A stretch of DNA of 7,518 nt from an uncultured Curtobacterium sp. (GTDB lineage Bacteria > Actinomycetota > Actinomycetes > Actinomycetales > Microbacteriaceae), in contig CAJYIG010000237.1 of the NCBI GenBank assembly GCA_913774725.1, forward strand, positions 1 to 7,518. The letters run 5' to 3'. Below the pieces are notes generated by a model. That model was not told the origin of the DNA, made no database searches, and was given only the letters and a program-made list of their open reading frames with translations. Shown here piece by piece: positions 1-5,588 of this stretch. The first letter of the stretch is position 1; every line of letters begins with the position of its first letter. The position numbers and the translations under genes were made by a program.

Positions 1-368
1 TCGTCGGGCGACTCCTGCGGCTGCCCCTGCAGCGCATCCCGCTCGGCGGCCAGGCGCTGCTGCCACACGACACTGCGCGCCGCGCCCTCGAGCACGTCCT
101 CGACGTTCCCGCCGGTCTTGGCCGCGATCGCGCCGCTCAGTCCGGCCGTGAGCGTCCCGCCGGCCGACGCGAGTCGCTCGACGACCTCCTCCTGCCGGGG
201 CGTCAACGGCTCGTCGACCATGCTGTCCACGGTCTCGCGGATGTTCTCCTCGCTGGCGTCGAGCGAGGCGTCGTCCCCGGCGTGCAGGGCGGCGGCCTCG
301 CCGACGACGACGAGTCCGAGCCGTGCGGCGTCGTCCTCGGGACGGGGGCGTTCGTTCTCGTCGGTCAT
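1..368 (-). CDS. Hypothetical acidic protein, 3' end cut by window edge
   Basis: A frame open from an ATG at 366-368 (minus strand) runs to the left edge without a stop, giving at least 122 residues. It begins MTDENERPRPEDDAARLGLV and is rich in Glu, Asp and Ala. A middle part (about residues 40-100) looks helical, with a Gly/Ala-rich turn (SAGGTLTAGLSGAIAAKTGG). The last visible residues (QGQPQESPD) look like a disordered tail, so the C-terminus may be close. No signal peptide, membrane segment or known catalytic motif is visible, and I do not recognise the family. There is no SD before the ATG. Instead TAGCGT (376-381, minus) sits 7 bases upstream, which fits leaderless transcription. Codon choice (G/C in third positions) supports a real gene. 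It is separated from the next minus-strand gene by a strong hairpin, so it is probably its own transcript. Confidence 0.72.
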   Translation of the reverse strand, partial: MTDENERPRPEDDAARLGLVVVGEAAALHAGDDASLDASEENIRETVDSMVDEPLTPRQEEVVERLASAGGTLTAGLSGAIAAKTGGNVEDVLEGAARSVVWQQRLAAERDALQGQPQESPD

Positions 369-375
369 GGCGGGG

Positions 376-381
376 ACGCTA
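376..381 (-). promoter_or_regulatory. Candidate -10 box for the 1-368 gene (leaderless)
   Basis: TAGCGT read on the minus strand fits the TAnnnT pattern of actinobacterial -10 boxes and ends 7 bases before the ATG at 368. Transcription would start at or next to the ATG. I see no clear -35. Confidence 0.38.
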
Positions 382-464
382 CGCCCCGGGCGATGTGCGG
401 CCGTCAGCCCGCTGTCCCCCCACCCCTCGCCGCCCTGCCTCACCCGTGCTCGGACGCGGCGTGC

Positions 465-488
465 CGTGCCCGTGGCCGTGGCCGTGCC
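465..488. repeat. Four tandem 6-bp units, CGTG(C/G)C
   Basis: The units read CGTGCC, CGTGGC, CGTGGC, CGTGCC in direct tandem, with a partial copy before them (460-464). They lie in the non-coding gap between the terminator hairpin and the start of the 1-368 gene. This is probably simple-sequence drift in GC-rich DNA; no function is implied. Confidence 0.5.
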
Positions 489-507
489 CGTTGTCGCGAT
501 CGAGCAC

Positions 508-550
508 GACGAAGGACCCCGGACCGTGTGACGGTCCGGGGTCCTTCGTC
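508..550 (-). terminator. Perfect 20-bp inverted repeat with 3-base loop, likely terminator
   Basis: Bases 508-527 and 531-550 are exact reverse complements (outer end GACGAAGGACC) around the triloop GTG at 528-530. The hairpin lies 46 bases past the stop of the minus-strand GlsB-like gene (597-872) and upstream of the minus-strand 1-368 gene, so it most likely ends transcription from the former and insulates the latter. No U-run follows on either strand, which is common for terminators in high-GC actinobacteria. The symmetric stem would act in both directions. Confidence 0.8.
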
Positions 551-596
551 CAGCGTGCCCGACGCCCCCACGTCGGTCAGCGGTGTGCGCAGCCGA

Positions 597-872
597 TCAG
601 CGGCGCGCACCCCGACCAGCGAAGCGCGTGTAGAGGAACAGCACGATGACGGCACCGATGATCGAGCCGATGATGCCGGCGGGCTGGAAGAAGCCGTCCA
701 TCGGGTCGTGCTGGAAGATCAGGAAGCCGAGGAAGCCACCGACGAACGATCCGATGATGCCGAGCACGATCGTCATGAGGATCGACATCTGCTGCTTGCC
801 GGGGATGATGAGCCGGGCGAGGGCGCCGGCGATGAGGCCGATGATGATGAGGCTGATGATGAGACCGAGCAC
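597..872 (-). CDS. GlsB/YeaQ/YmgE family small membrane protein
   Basis: A 91-residue very hydrophobic protein starting at GTG 870-872. It has three predicted membrane segments (about residues 2-22, 31-53 and 65-82), small Gly-rich repeats (IIGSFVGGFLGF, IIGSIIGAVIVLF) and a short positively charged C-terminus (RFAGRGARR). The order of segments, the GLIAGALARLIIPG opening and the length match the transglycosylase-associated protein family (PF04226), often annotated as GlsB/YeaQ/YmgE stress-response proteins. The biochemical role of this family is not settled; members are often stress- or stationary-phase-induced inner-membrane proteins. The start is fixed by a strong SD, AAGGAGGA at 877-884 (minus strand), 4 bases before the GTG. 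It ends 46 bases before the strong hairpin at 508-550, so it is probably monocistronic. Confidence 0.9.
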   Translation of the reverse strand: MLGLIISLIIIGLIAGALARLIIPGKQQMSILMTIVLGIIGSFVGGFLGFLIFQHDPMDGFFQPAGIIGSIIGAVIVLFLYTRFAGRGARR

Positions 873-876
873 GGGG

Positions 877-884
877 TCCTCCTT
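877..884 (-). promoter_or_regulatory. Shine-Dalgarno site for the GlsB-like gene
   Basis: AAGGAGGA on the minus strand, 4 bases before the GTG at 872. It is a near-complete anti-16S match and decides the GTG start. It is one of the two strongest SD sites in the window. Confidence 0.85.
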
Positions 885-997
885 GGGTCAGACCCGCCGC
901 GGTCCGGGGGTGTCCGCGGTCGTGGTCGGCCCCGATTGAACTCCGGTTGTCCCCAGCATGTTCACAGCCTGCGCGGAGGTACAGGCCCGGGTGGCGG

Positions 998-1261
998 TCA
1001 GACCGCGCCGGTGGCCTCGAGTTCGGCCTGCAGCTCGGCGTCCGAGGGCTCCACGAAGTGCTTGCCGTTCGGCAGCACCACGACGGGGATGTTCTTCCGA
1101 CCGCTTATCGCCTCGGCACGGTCGGCTGCGGACAGGTCGGCCTCGACGTCCACGTAGTCGTAGTCGACGCCGAGCCGGTCGAGGAGCGCCTTCGACCGTC
1201 GGCAGTCGCGGCACCAGTCCGCGCCGAACATGGTCACCTTGTCGAACGTCGCATCAGTCAT
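998..1261 (-). CDS. Glutaredoxin/mycoredoxin-like CxxC protein
   Basis: An 87-residue cytosolic protein with a thioredoxin fold. Near the N-terminus, after the first beta strand (KVTMFGADW), is the active-site motif C17-R-D-C20. The cis-proline is in NIPVVVLPNG (Pro59), and a C-terminal EPSDAELQAEL helix is typical of NrdH/mycoredoxin-type proteins. Such proteins reduce disulphides or, in actinobacteria, mycothiol mixed disulphides. The CRDC motif differs from the CGYC-type motif of well-known mycoredoxins, so the partner is not certain. The same frame stays open further upstream (to 1684), but that stretch lies antisense to the PrsW gene and does not resemble the family. The ATG at 1259-1261 gives the full fold. 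There is no SD; TACTGT ends 6 bases before the ATG and a SigR-like box lies upstream, so it is probably leaderless and stress-controlled. It diverges from the PrsW gene. Confidence 0.88.
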   Translation of the reverse strand: MTDATFDKVTMFGADWCRDCRRSKALLDRLGVDYDYVDVEADLSAADRAEAISGRKNIPVVVLPNGKHFVEPSDAELQAELEATGAV

Positions 1262-1266
1262 GTCCG

Positions 1267-1297
1267 TACAGTACGTCGGACGGCGGCCGGACATTCC
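1267..1297 (-). promoter_or_regulatory. Candidate promoter of the redoxin gene, SigR/SigH-like
   Basis: On the minus strand GGAAT (1293-1297) is followed by 18 bases and then GTA (1272-1274). The SigR/SigH consensus for thiol-oxidative stress is GGAAT, about 18 bases, then GTT, so one base differs. A housekeeping-like -10, TACTGT (1267-1272), overlaps it and ends 6 bases before the ATG. Either would give a leaderless or nearly leaderless transcript. The box also includes the short palindrome CGTACAGTACG (1265-1275). Confidence 0.4.
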
Positions 1298-1322
1298 CGC
1301 GACCGACTCCCGCGCCGGGGAG

Positions 1323-1328
1323 CACGAT
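1323..1328 (+). promoter_or_regulatory. Candidate weak -10 for the PrsW-family gene
   Basis: CACGAT ends 6 bases before the ATG at 1335, the same placement as TACGAT before the hydrolase-like gene at 2407. The first base departs from TAnnnT. A second -10-like hexamer, TACAGT at 1267-1272, would instead give a leader of about 55 bases carrying GGGGAG (1317-1322) as a weak SD. Both remain possible. Confidence 0.3.
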
Positions 1329-1334
1329 GGCGGC

Positions 1335-2285
1335 ATGACCGCGATGACGGACGGCGCCGTCCACCCGCACCACCGCCACGGCTGGTGGTGGAAGACCCTG
1401 CTCGCCGGCTTCGTGCTGTGGGCAGCCACCATCGTCGTCACCGTCGTGACGAGCAACACGAACCTCGTGCCGACGATCATCCTGCTCGGCAGCTTCCTCG
1501 TCCCGTTCACCGTCGTGCTCTTCGTCATCGAACGGGTGACGGGCACCGTGAGCACGATGCAGCTCGTCACGGCGTTCTTCGTCGGCGGGATCCTCGGCGT
1601 GCTCGGCGCGTCCCTGCTCGAGGCCGACCTGCGCCAGGACGCCTTCGTCTTCGTGCTCGTCGGATTCGTCGAGGAGTTCGTCAAGGCCGTCCTGCTCCTC
1701 GTCGTCGGGTGGCGGGTCCGGCCGAAGTCCGCGCGGCAGGGAGCCCTGCTCGGTGCGACCGTCGGCGCGGGGTTCGCCGCCTTCGAGTCCGCGGGCTACG
1801 CCTTCAACGCGGCGATCACCCAGCGCGGCATCGACCTGTACTCCCTGCTGCAGACCGAGGTGGTCCGTGCCGTCCTGTCCCCGGTCGGCCACGTGCTCTG
1901 GACGGCGATCATCGGCGCGGTGCTGTTCGGTGCGGCCCGGGGAGGCGCCCGGTTCCGCTGGTCGTGGTGGATCCCCGGCGCCTACGTCGTCGCGGCGGTG
2001 CTGCACGGGCTGTGGGACAGCAACGGGACCCTCTCGACGCTGCTCGCGTTCGTCCTCACCGGGACGCCGCTCTCCGCCGCGGCCGCGGGGGCGGTCCCGC
2101 CGGGTCTCGCCGGCGTCGCGACGACCCTGTACGTGGTGGGCCTGGCCGTCGTGACCGCGATCGGCGTGGTCGTGCTCGTGGCGGTGCTCCTGCACCACCG
2201 ACGGGTGGAGCGGGCACGAGGTCTCGACGACCGTGACGCTGCCGTGCCGGTGTGGACGACGACCCCGCCGCCGCACGCGCTCTGA
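1335..2285 (+). CDS. PrsW-family intramembrane metalloprotease
   Basis: A 316-residue multi-pass membrane protein with a His/Trp-rich N-terminus (HPHHRHGWWWK) and about eight hydrophobic segments between residues 20 and 292. It carries the three PrsW family (PF13367) motifs in order: EExxK as E113-E-F-V-K117, FxxxE as F147-A-A-F-E151, and HxxxD as H224-G-L-W-D228. A further His (H186, in SPVGHVLW) is also typical. Related proteins cut membrane-bound substrates; B. subtilis PrsW cuts an anti-sigma factor (RsiW). The target here is unknown and no anti-sigma factor gene is visible nearby. The C-terminal 25 residues are charged, then Pro-rich (TTTPPPHAL). The ATG at 1335 was chosen because it is just before the first membrane segment; ATG 1344 is an alternative, and upstream in-frame starts would overlap the divergent redoxin gene. 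Two in-frame TGA codons occur in tandem, the second in a repeat copy. Confidence 0.9.
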   Translation: MTAMTDGAVHPHHRHGWWWKTLLAGFVLWAATIVVTVVTSNTNLVPTIILLGSFLVPFTVVLFVIERVTGTVSTMQLVTAFFVGGILGVLGASLLEADLRQDAFVFVLVGFVEEFVKAVLLLVVGWRVRPKSARQGALLGATVGAGFAAFESAGYAFNAAITQRGIDLYSLLQTEVVRAVLSPVGHVLWTAIIGAVLFGAARGGARFRWSWWIPGAYVVAAVLHGLWDSNGTLSTLLAFVLTGTPLSAAAAGAVPPGLAGVATTLYVVGLAVVTAIGVVVLVAVLLHHRRVERARGLDDRDAAVPVWTTTPPPHAL

Positions 2286-2324
2286 CCGCACCGGCTCTGA
2301 CCGCACCTGCTCCGACCGCGCGCG
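2280..2324 (+). repeat. Three tandem 15-bp repeats spanning the PrsW stop codon
   Basis: The units are CTCTGACCGCACCGG (2280-2294), CTCTGACCGCACCTG (2295-2309) and CTCCGACCGCGCGCG (2310-2324). The first contains the stop codon (2283-2285). Because 15 is a multiple of three, the second unit gives another in-frame TGA (2298-2300). Copies one and two differ only in the second-last base; the third has diverged. This looks like a local slippage duplication at the 3' end. Confidence 0.75.
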
Positions 2325-2364
2325 GCAGACGCCCGCGCGCGACTCCCGGCACACCCGGCTCCCC

Positions 2365-2406
2365 GTACGACACCGGCCGGACTCCCGCGCCCCCTACGAT
2401 GGCCCC
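2365..2406 (+). promoter_or_regulatory. Candidate leaderless promoter of the hydrolase-deaminase-cupin operon
   Basis: TACGAT (2395-2400) fits the -10 consensus and ends 6 bases before the ATG at 2407, so the transcript would begin at the start codon. No SD precedes this ATG. No good -35 is seen at 16-18 bases. The blocks GTACG (2365-2369), CGGCCGGAC (2374-2382), GACTCCCGCGCC (2380-2391) and ACGATGGC (2396-2403) also occur, in the same order, before the PrsW gene. Confidence 0.5.
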
Positions 2407-4152
2407 ATGCCGCAGCGACCCGACCCCGAGCGGGCCGCCTGGGCCTCCGCTGCGGTCCGCCGCTTCGCCGCGGCGACGAACCTGCTCGTCGCGGGGCGCG
2501 CGGTCCGTGTGCTCGGCGGCGACCCCCGCGACGCCGCTGCGCTCGTCGCGCTGCTCACCGGGCTCGGTGCACGCGAAGCCGCGGACGTCGGAGCGACCGA
2601 CCAGCTCTGGTGCCTCGGCGACCCGGACGAGTCGACGGCCGCCGTCGAACGCGAGGCCGACCGCCCGCGCGGCGCCACCCTCGTCGTCGTGGACGCCGGC
2701 CGGTACGCGCCCGCGGTCGACGAGGACGCCTTCGGCCCGGTCGCCCCGGCCCGACCCGGGGTGCTCGCGGTCCCGACGCTGTCGGACGACGTCTTCCTCG
2801 TCTCCACGGGACGGGAACCCGAGGACGACCCGGCCGCCGAGGCACGCATCCGCTGGGCCCGCCGACACATGCCGGTCGCCCGCACGGTCGCCGCGGAACT
2901 CCGCGACGGCGGCCTGCTCCGCGGCACCAGGGTCGGCGTCGCGATGGTGCTCGAGCCGAAGACCGCCGTGCTCAGCCTGCTCCTGCGCGACGCGGGCGCC
3001 GAGGTCGTCGTGTACGCCCACGCCGACGAGACCGACGACGCGGTCGCCGAGGTGCTCCGCGGCGCCGGTCTGCCGGTCCACGCGGACAGCACCGCCTCGC
3101 TCTCCGAGCAGCACCGTCTGGCCCTCGCGATGCTCGACACCCGCCCGCACGTGCTCCTCGACGACGGCTCGCACCTCATCCGCCTCGCGCACCAGGAGCG
3201 GCCCGACCTGCTCCCGACGATGCTCGGCGCGGCGGAGGAGACGACGAGCGGCCTCCGCCCCGTGCGCGTCATGGCCGAGCGCGGCGCGCTCGGCATCCCC
3301 GTGGTCGCCGTGAACGACGCCCGCGCCAAGACCTGCTTCGACAACCGCTTTGGTACCGGCCAGTCGACGGTGTTCGCGACCCTCGACCTGGTCGACGCGC
3401 TCCCGTCGGGCGGGCACCGCGTCCGGTCTGGAGGCACGGCCGTCGTCGCCGGGTTCGGTCCCGTCGGCGAGGGGGTCGCCCAGGTCCTCGTCGCGCTCGG
3501 TCTCCGGGTCACCGTCGCCGAGGTCGACCCGGTCCGCGCCCTGCAGGCGCGCTTCGCCGGGCACGCGGTCGCGCCGCTCGTCGACGCGGTCCGCGACGCC
3601 GACCTCGTGGTGAGCGCCTCCGGGGTCGCGGACACCGTGGACCACGTGGTGCTGCGGGCCTGCGCCGCCGGAGCGGTGGTGTCCGTCGCCGGAGGCGTCG
3701 ACGACGAGGTCGCCCTGACCGCGGCGACCGACGCCGGCGCGGTCCGGACGACCGAGGCGCAGCACGTGGAGCGCCTGACGTGGCCGGACGGCCACCACGT
3801 GCTCGTGCTCGCCGGGGGCAGCGGGGTGAACACGAGCGCCGCCGAGGGCAACCCGGTCGAGATCATGGACCTGTCCTTCGCGGTACAGCTCGGCGCCCTG
3901 CGGATGCTGCTCGAACACGGGGACGAGCTCCCGCGCACCGTCGTGCCGGTCGACCCGGCGGTGGACGAGGCGACCGCTCGGGTGGCGCTCGCCGCCTGGG
4001 GGAGCCGGGTCGCGCCTCTCCCCACCGGCACGGCCGGTCTGCCGCTGGCGCGTCAGCCCGGAACCGGCGGCGTGGGCCCCGTCCGGATCGCGGAGCAGCC
4101 CGCCGACCGCGAGCCGGACGTCCGGACGCACCGCTTCGGGACGCCCCGGTGA
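2407..4152 (+). CDS. Divergent adenosylhomocysteinase-like NAD-binding protein with N-terminal extension
   Basis: 581 residues, about 150 more than typical S-adenosylhomocysteine hydrolase (AHCY). The AHCY-like region starts near residue 146 (WARRHMPVAR). Kept features, in human AHCY numbering as I recall it: Asp131 (D253), Glu156 (E278, in AEETTSG), Lys186 (K308), Asp190/Asn191 (D312/N313), the NAD loop G349-F-G351-P-V-G354, the ribose-binding acid E372 and Asn346 (N475). Lost features: the HMT motif (His55 and Thr57 become V181 and E183), Cys195 (T317), His301 (G430), His353 (N482) and the C-terminal Lys/Tyr tail, replaced by a Pro/Gly/Arg-rich end. Spacings E372-G430-N475-N482 equal human 243-301-346-353, so the alignment is firm. 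Residues 16-56 resemble a decayed second copy of the NAD-binding unit. It is probably cytosolic. Whether it hydrolyses SAH, a related nucleoside thioether, or nothing is open. It is the first gene of an operon, overlapping the amidohydrolase by 4 bases (GTGA). Confidence 0.88.
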   Translation: MPQRPDPERAAWASAAVRRFAAATNLLVAGRAVRVLGGDPRDAAALVALLTGLGAREAADVGATDQLWCLGDPDESTAAVEREADRPRGATLVVVDAGRYAPAVDEDAFGPVAPARPGVLAVPTLSDDVFLVSTGREPEDDPAAEARIRWARRHMPVARTVAAELRDGGLLRGTRVGVAMVLEPKTAVLSLLLRDAGAEVVVYAHADETDDAVAEVLRGAGLPVHADSTASLSEQHRLALAMLDTRPHVLLDDGSHLIRLAHQERPDLLPTMLGAAEETTSGLRPVRVMAERGALGIPVVAVNDARAKTCFDNRFGTGQSTVFATLDLVDALPSGGHRVRSGGTAVVAGFGPVGEGVAQVLVALGLRVTVAEVDPVRALQARFAGHAVAPLVDAVRDADLVVSASGVADTVDHVVLRACAAGAVVSVAGGVDDEVALTAATDAGAVRTTEAQHVERLTWPDGHHVLVLAGGSGVNTSAAEGNPVEIMDLSFAVQLGALRMLLEHGDELPRTVVPVDPAVDEATARVALAAWGSRVAPLPTGTAGLPLARQPGTGGVGPVRIAEQPADREPDVRTHRFGTPR

Positions 4153-5588
4153 CGGCCCCGTCCGTCGTCGTGCACTCGGCGCGCGTCGTCGTCCCGATGA
4201 CGGCGCCGCCGATCGCCGACGGGGCGGTCGCGGTGCAGGACGGACGGATCCTGCACGTCGGTGACCGGTCCTGGGTCGTCGACCAGCTCGACGCAGCCGG
4301 GCGCACGTGGACCGAACGCCGGTGGCGGGGTGCGCTCCTGCCGGGCCTCGTCAACGCGCACACGCACCTGCAGTACACCGGCATGTCCGGTGTCGGCCAG
4401 CGGCAGTACAGCGGTTTCGAGGACTGGGCGGCCGCCTTCAACGTGGACTACGCGCTCCCGCACGACTGGCGGGCCGAGGCGTCCGCAGGCGCGGTCGCGT
4501 CGATCGCGGCGGGTGTCACGAGCATCGCCGACGTGGTGACCGACATCGAGGCGGCGGACGTCCTGGAGCGGCACGGTCTCGGCGGCATCGCGTACTGGGA
4601 GGTCATGGACTGGGAGAACGCGGCGTGGGAGTCCCACGGGCGCACCCAGGTCCTCGACGAGCTCGCTCGCATCCCGACCACGCCGGGAGCCGGGCTGTCG
4701 CCGCACGCGCCGTACTCCCTCGACGTCGCGCCGCTGCTCGAGCTCCCCGACATCGTCCGCCAGCGGGGCCTCCGACTGCACCTGCACCTGGGTGAGGCGG
4801 CGTTCGAGGGGGAGCGGGTCGCGCTCGGACCGGTCCCGGGGCTCGAGGGCGTCGACGGTGTCGGGCACACCGCGGACTGGCACCTGGCGAACGTGCCGTC
4901 CTTCCGGGCCATGCGCGCGCTCGGGTTCGGTGCCAGCGCCACGGCGTTCGTCGACCGCCTGGGCGTGCTCGGGCCCGACTGCCACATCGCCCACGGCGTG
5001 TACGTGACCGCGTCCGACCGGGCGCTGCTGCGGGCACGTGGCACCGCGGTCGCGCTCTGCCCGCGGTCCAACGCCGTGATCGGCCTCGACCCGCCGCCCG
5101 TCGCGGACTACCTGCGCGAGGGCAGCCCGATCGCGATCGGCACGGACTCGCTGTCGTCGTCGCCGTCCCTCGACCCGATGGCGGACGTGACGGCGCTCCA
5201 CCGCATCGCCCGGGCGCAGGGGTACGCGCACCGCGACCTGCACGAACGGCTGCTCGCAGCGGCGACCCTCGGCGGCGCCCACGCCATGGGGCTGGCGGTC
5301 GGACCCGACCGGACCGGGCACCTCGCCGTCGGGGCGCGCGCCGACCTCGCCGTGTTCGACGTCGACGCCCGGACCGTGCCCGACGCGCTCGCCGAACTCG
5401 TGGAGGACGGGGCCGGCCGTGCCGTCGCGACCGTGGTCCGGGGCGTCGTGCGAGCCACCGACGGCGTCGTGCACCCGACCGTCTCCGATGCCCGCTCCGC
5501 ATCCGCGCCGGAGCGCGAGCCCGCTGCCGGCCGGGTCGTCGCGCCCGCGCCCGTCCCCGACCCCGCCCGTCCCCAGGAGGAACGATGA
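4149..5588 (+). CDS. Amidohydrolase, nucleoside-deaminase-like (SAH/MTA/aminodeoxyfutalosine deaminase type)
   Basis: 479 residues, metal-dependent amidohydrolase superfamily (TRZ/ATZ/SAH deaminase group, PF01979). An N-terminal beta-sandwich strand pair (SARVVVPM, DGAVAVQDGRILHVGD) leads into the barrel. Metal and catalytic residues: H71-T-H73 (LVNAHTHLQ), H213 and the acid E216 (LHLHLGE), H282 (CHIAHGVYV) and D333 (IAIGTDSLSSSPSLDP). The SPHAPYS motif (H186) is shared with deaminases of adenosine-type substrates. The C-terminal GHLAVGARADLAVFDVD closes the sandwich. All catalytic positions are present, so it should be active, probably removing an amino group from a purine nucleoside or related ring; the exact substrate cannot be assigned. 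The GTG start (4149) overlaps the upstream TGA, so translation is probably coupled; no SD is clear. The last ~35 residues are Ala/Pro/Arg-rich and lie where the next gene's SD sits, so they may partly reflect that overlap. Confidence 0.9.
   Translation: MTAPSVVVHSARVVVPMTAPPIADGAVAVQDGRILHVGDRSWVVDQLDAAGRTWTERRWRGALLPGLVNAHTHLQYTGMSGVGQRQYSGFEDWAAAFNVDYALPHDWRAEASAGAVASIAAGVTSIADVVTDIEAADVLERHGLGGIAYWEVMDWENAAWESHGRTQVLDELARIPTTPGAGLSPHAPYSLDVAPLLELPDIVRQRGLRLHLHLGEAAFEGERVALGPVPGLEGVDGVGHTADWHLANVPSFRAMRALGFGASATAFVDRLGVLGPDCHIAHGVYVTASDRALLRARGTAVALCPRSNAVIGLDPPPVADYLREGSPIAIGTDSLSSSPSLDPMADVTALHRIARAQGYAHRDLHERLLAAATLGGAHAMGLAVGPDRTGHLAVGARADLAVFDVDARTVPDALAELVEDGAGRAVATVVRGVVRATDGVVHPTVSDARSASAPEREPAAGRVVAPAPVPDPARPQEER
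5575..5580 (+). promoter_or_regulatory. Shine-Dalgarno site for the cupin gene
   Basis: AGGAGG lies 4 bases before the ATG at 5585, inside the end of the amidohydrolase gene. It fixes the cupin start and suggests strong independent initiation as well as coupling through the ATGA overlap. Confidence 0.85.

Noticed and set aside
897..919. CCGCGG ... CCGCGG pair as a terminator for the redoxin gene
   Set aside because: The 6-base arms are self-palindromic with an 11-base loop and could equally be a direct repeat (CCGCGGTC twice); such pairs are frequent in this base composition.
1327..1338. Tiny ORF ATG-GCG-GCA-TGA overlapping the PrsW start
   Set aside because: Three sense codons, out of frame, formed by the conserved ATGGC block; the same block before 2407 gives no comparable mini-ORF. 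It is probably a by-product of the promoter sequence.
1262..1684. In-frame upstream extension of the redoxin
   Set aside because: The extra ~140 residues are antisense to the PrsW gene, Ser/Thr/Arg-rich and unlike any redoxin. The fold is complete from ATG 1261.
2056..4131. Very long minus-strand open frame antisense to the hydrolase-like gene
   Set aside because: Its translation is a run of Arg, Gly, Asp and Val with no domain, typical of the antisense shadow of a GC-rich gene. The plus-strand frame has recognisable AHCY motifs throughout.
2610..4148. In-frame upstream extension of the amidohydrolase frame
   Set aside because: The 513 codons before GTG 4149 are almost entirely Arg/Gly/Ala and overlap the hydrolase-like gene in another frame. 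The amidohydrolase N-terminal strand pair begins right after 4149.
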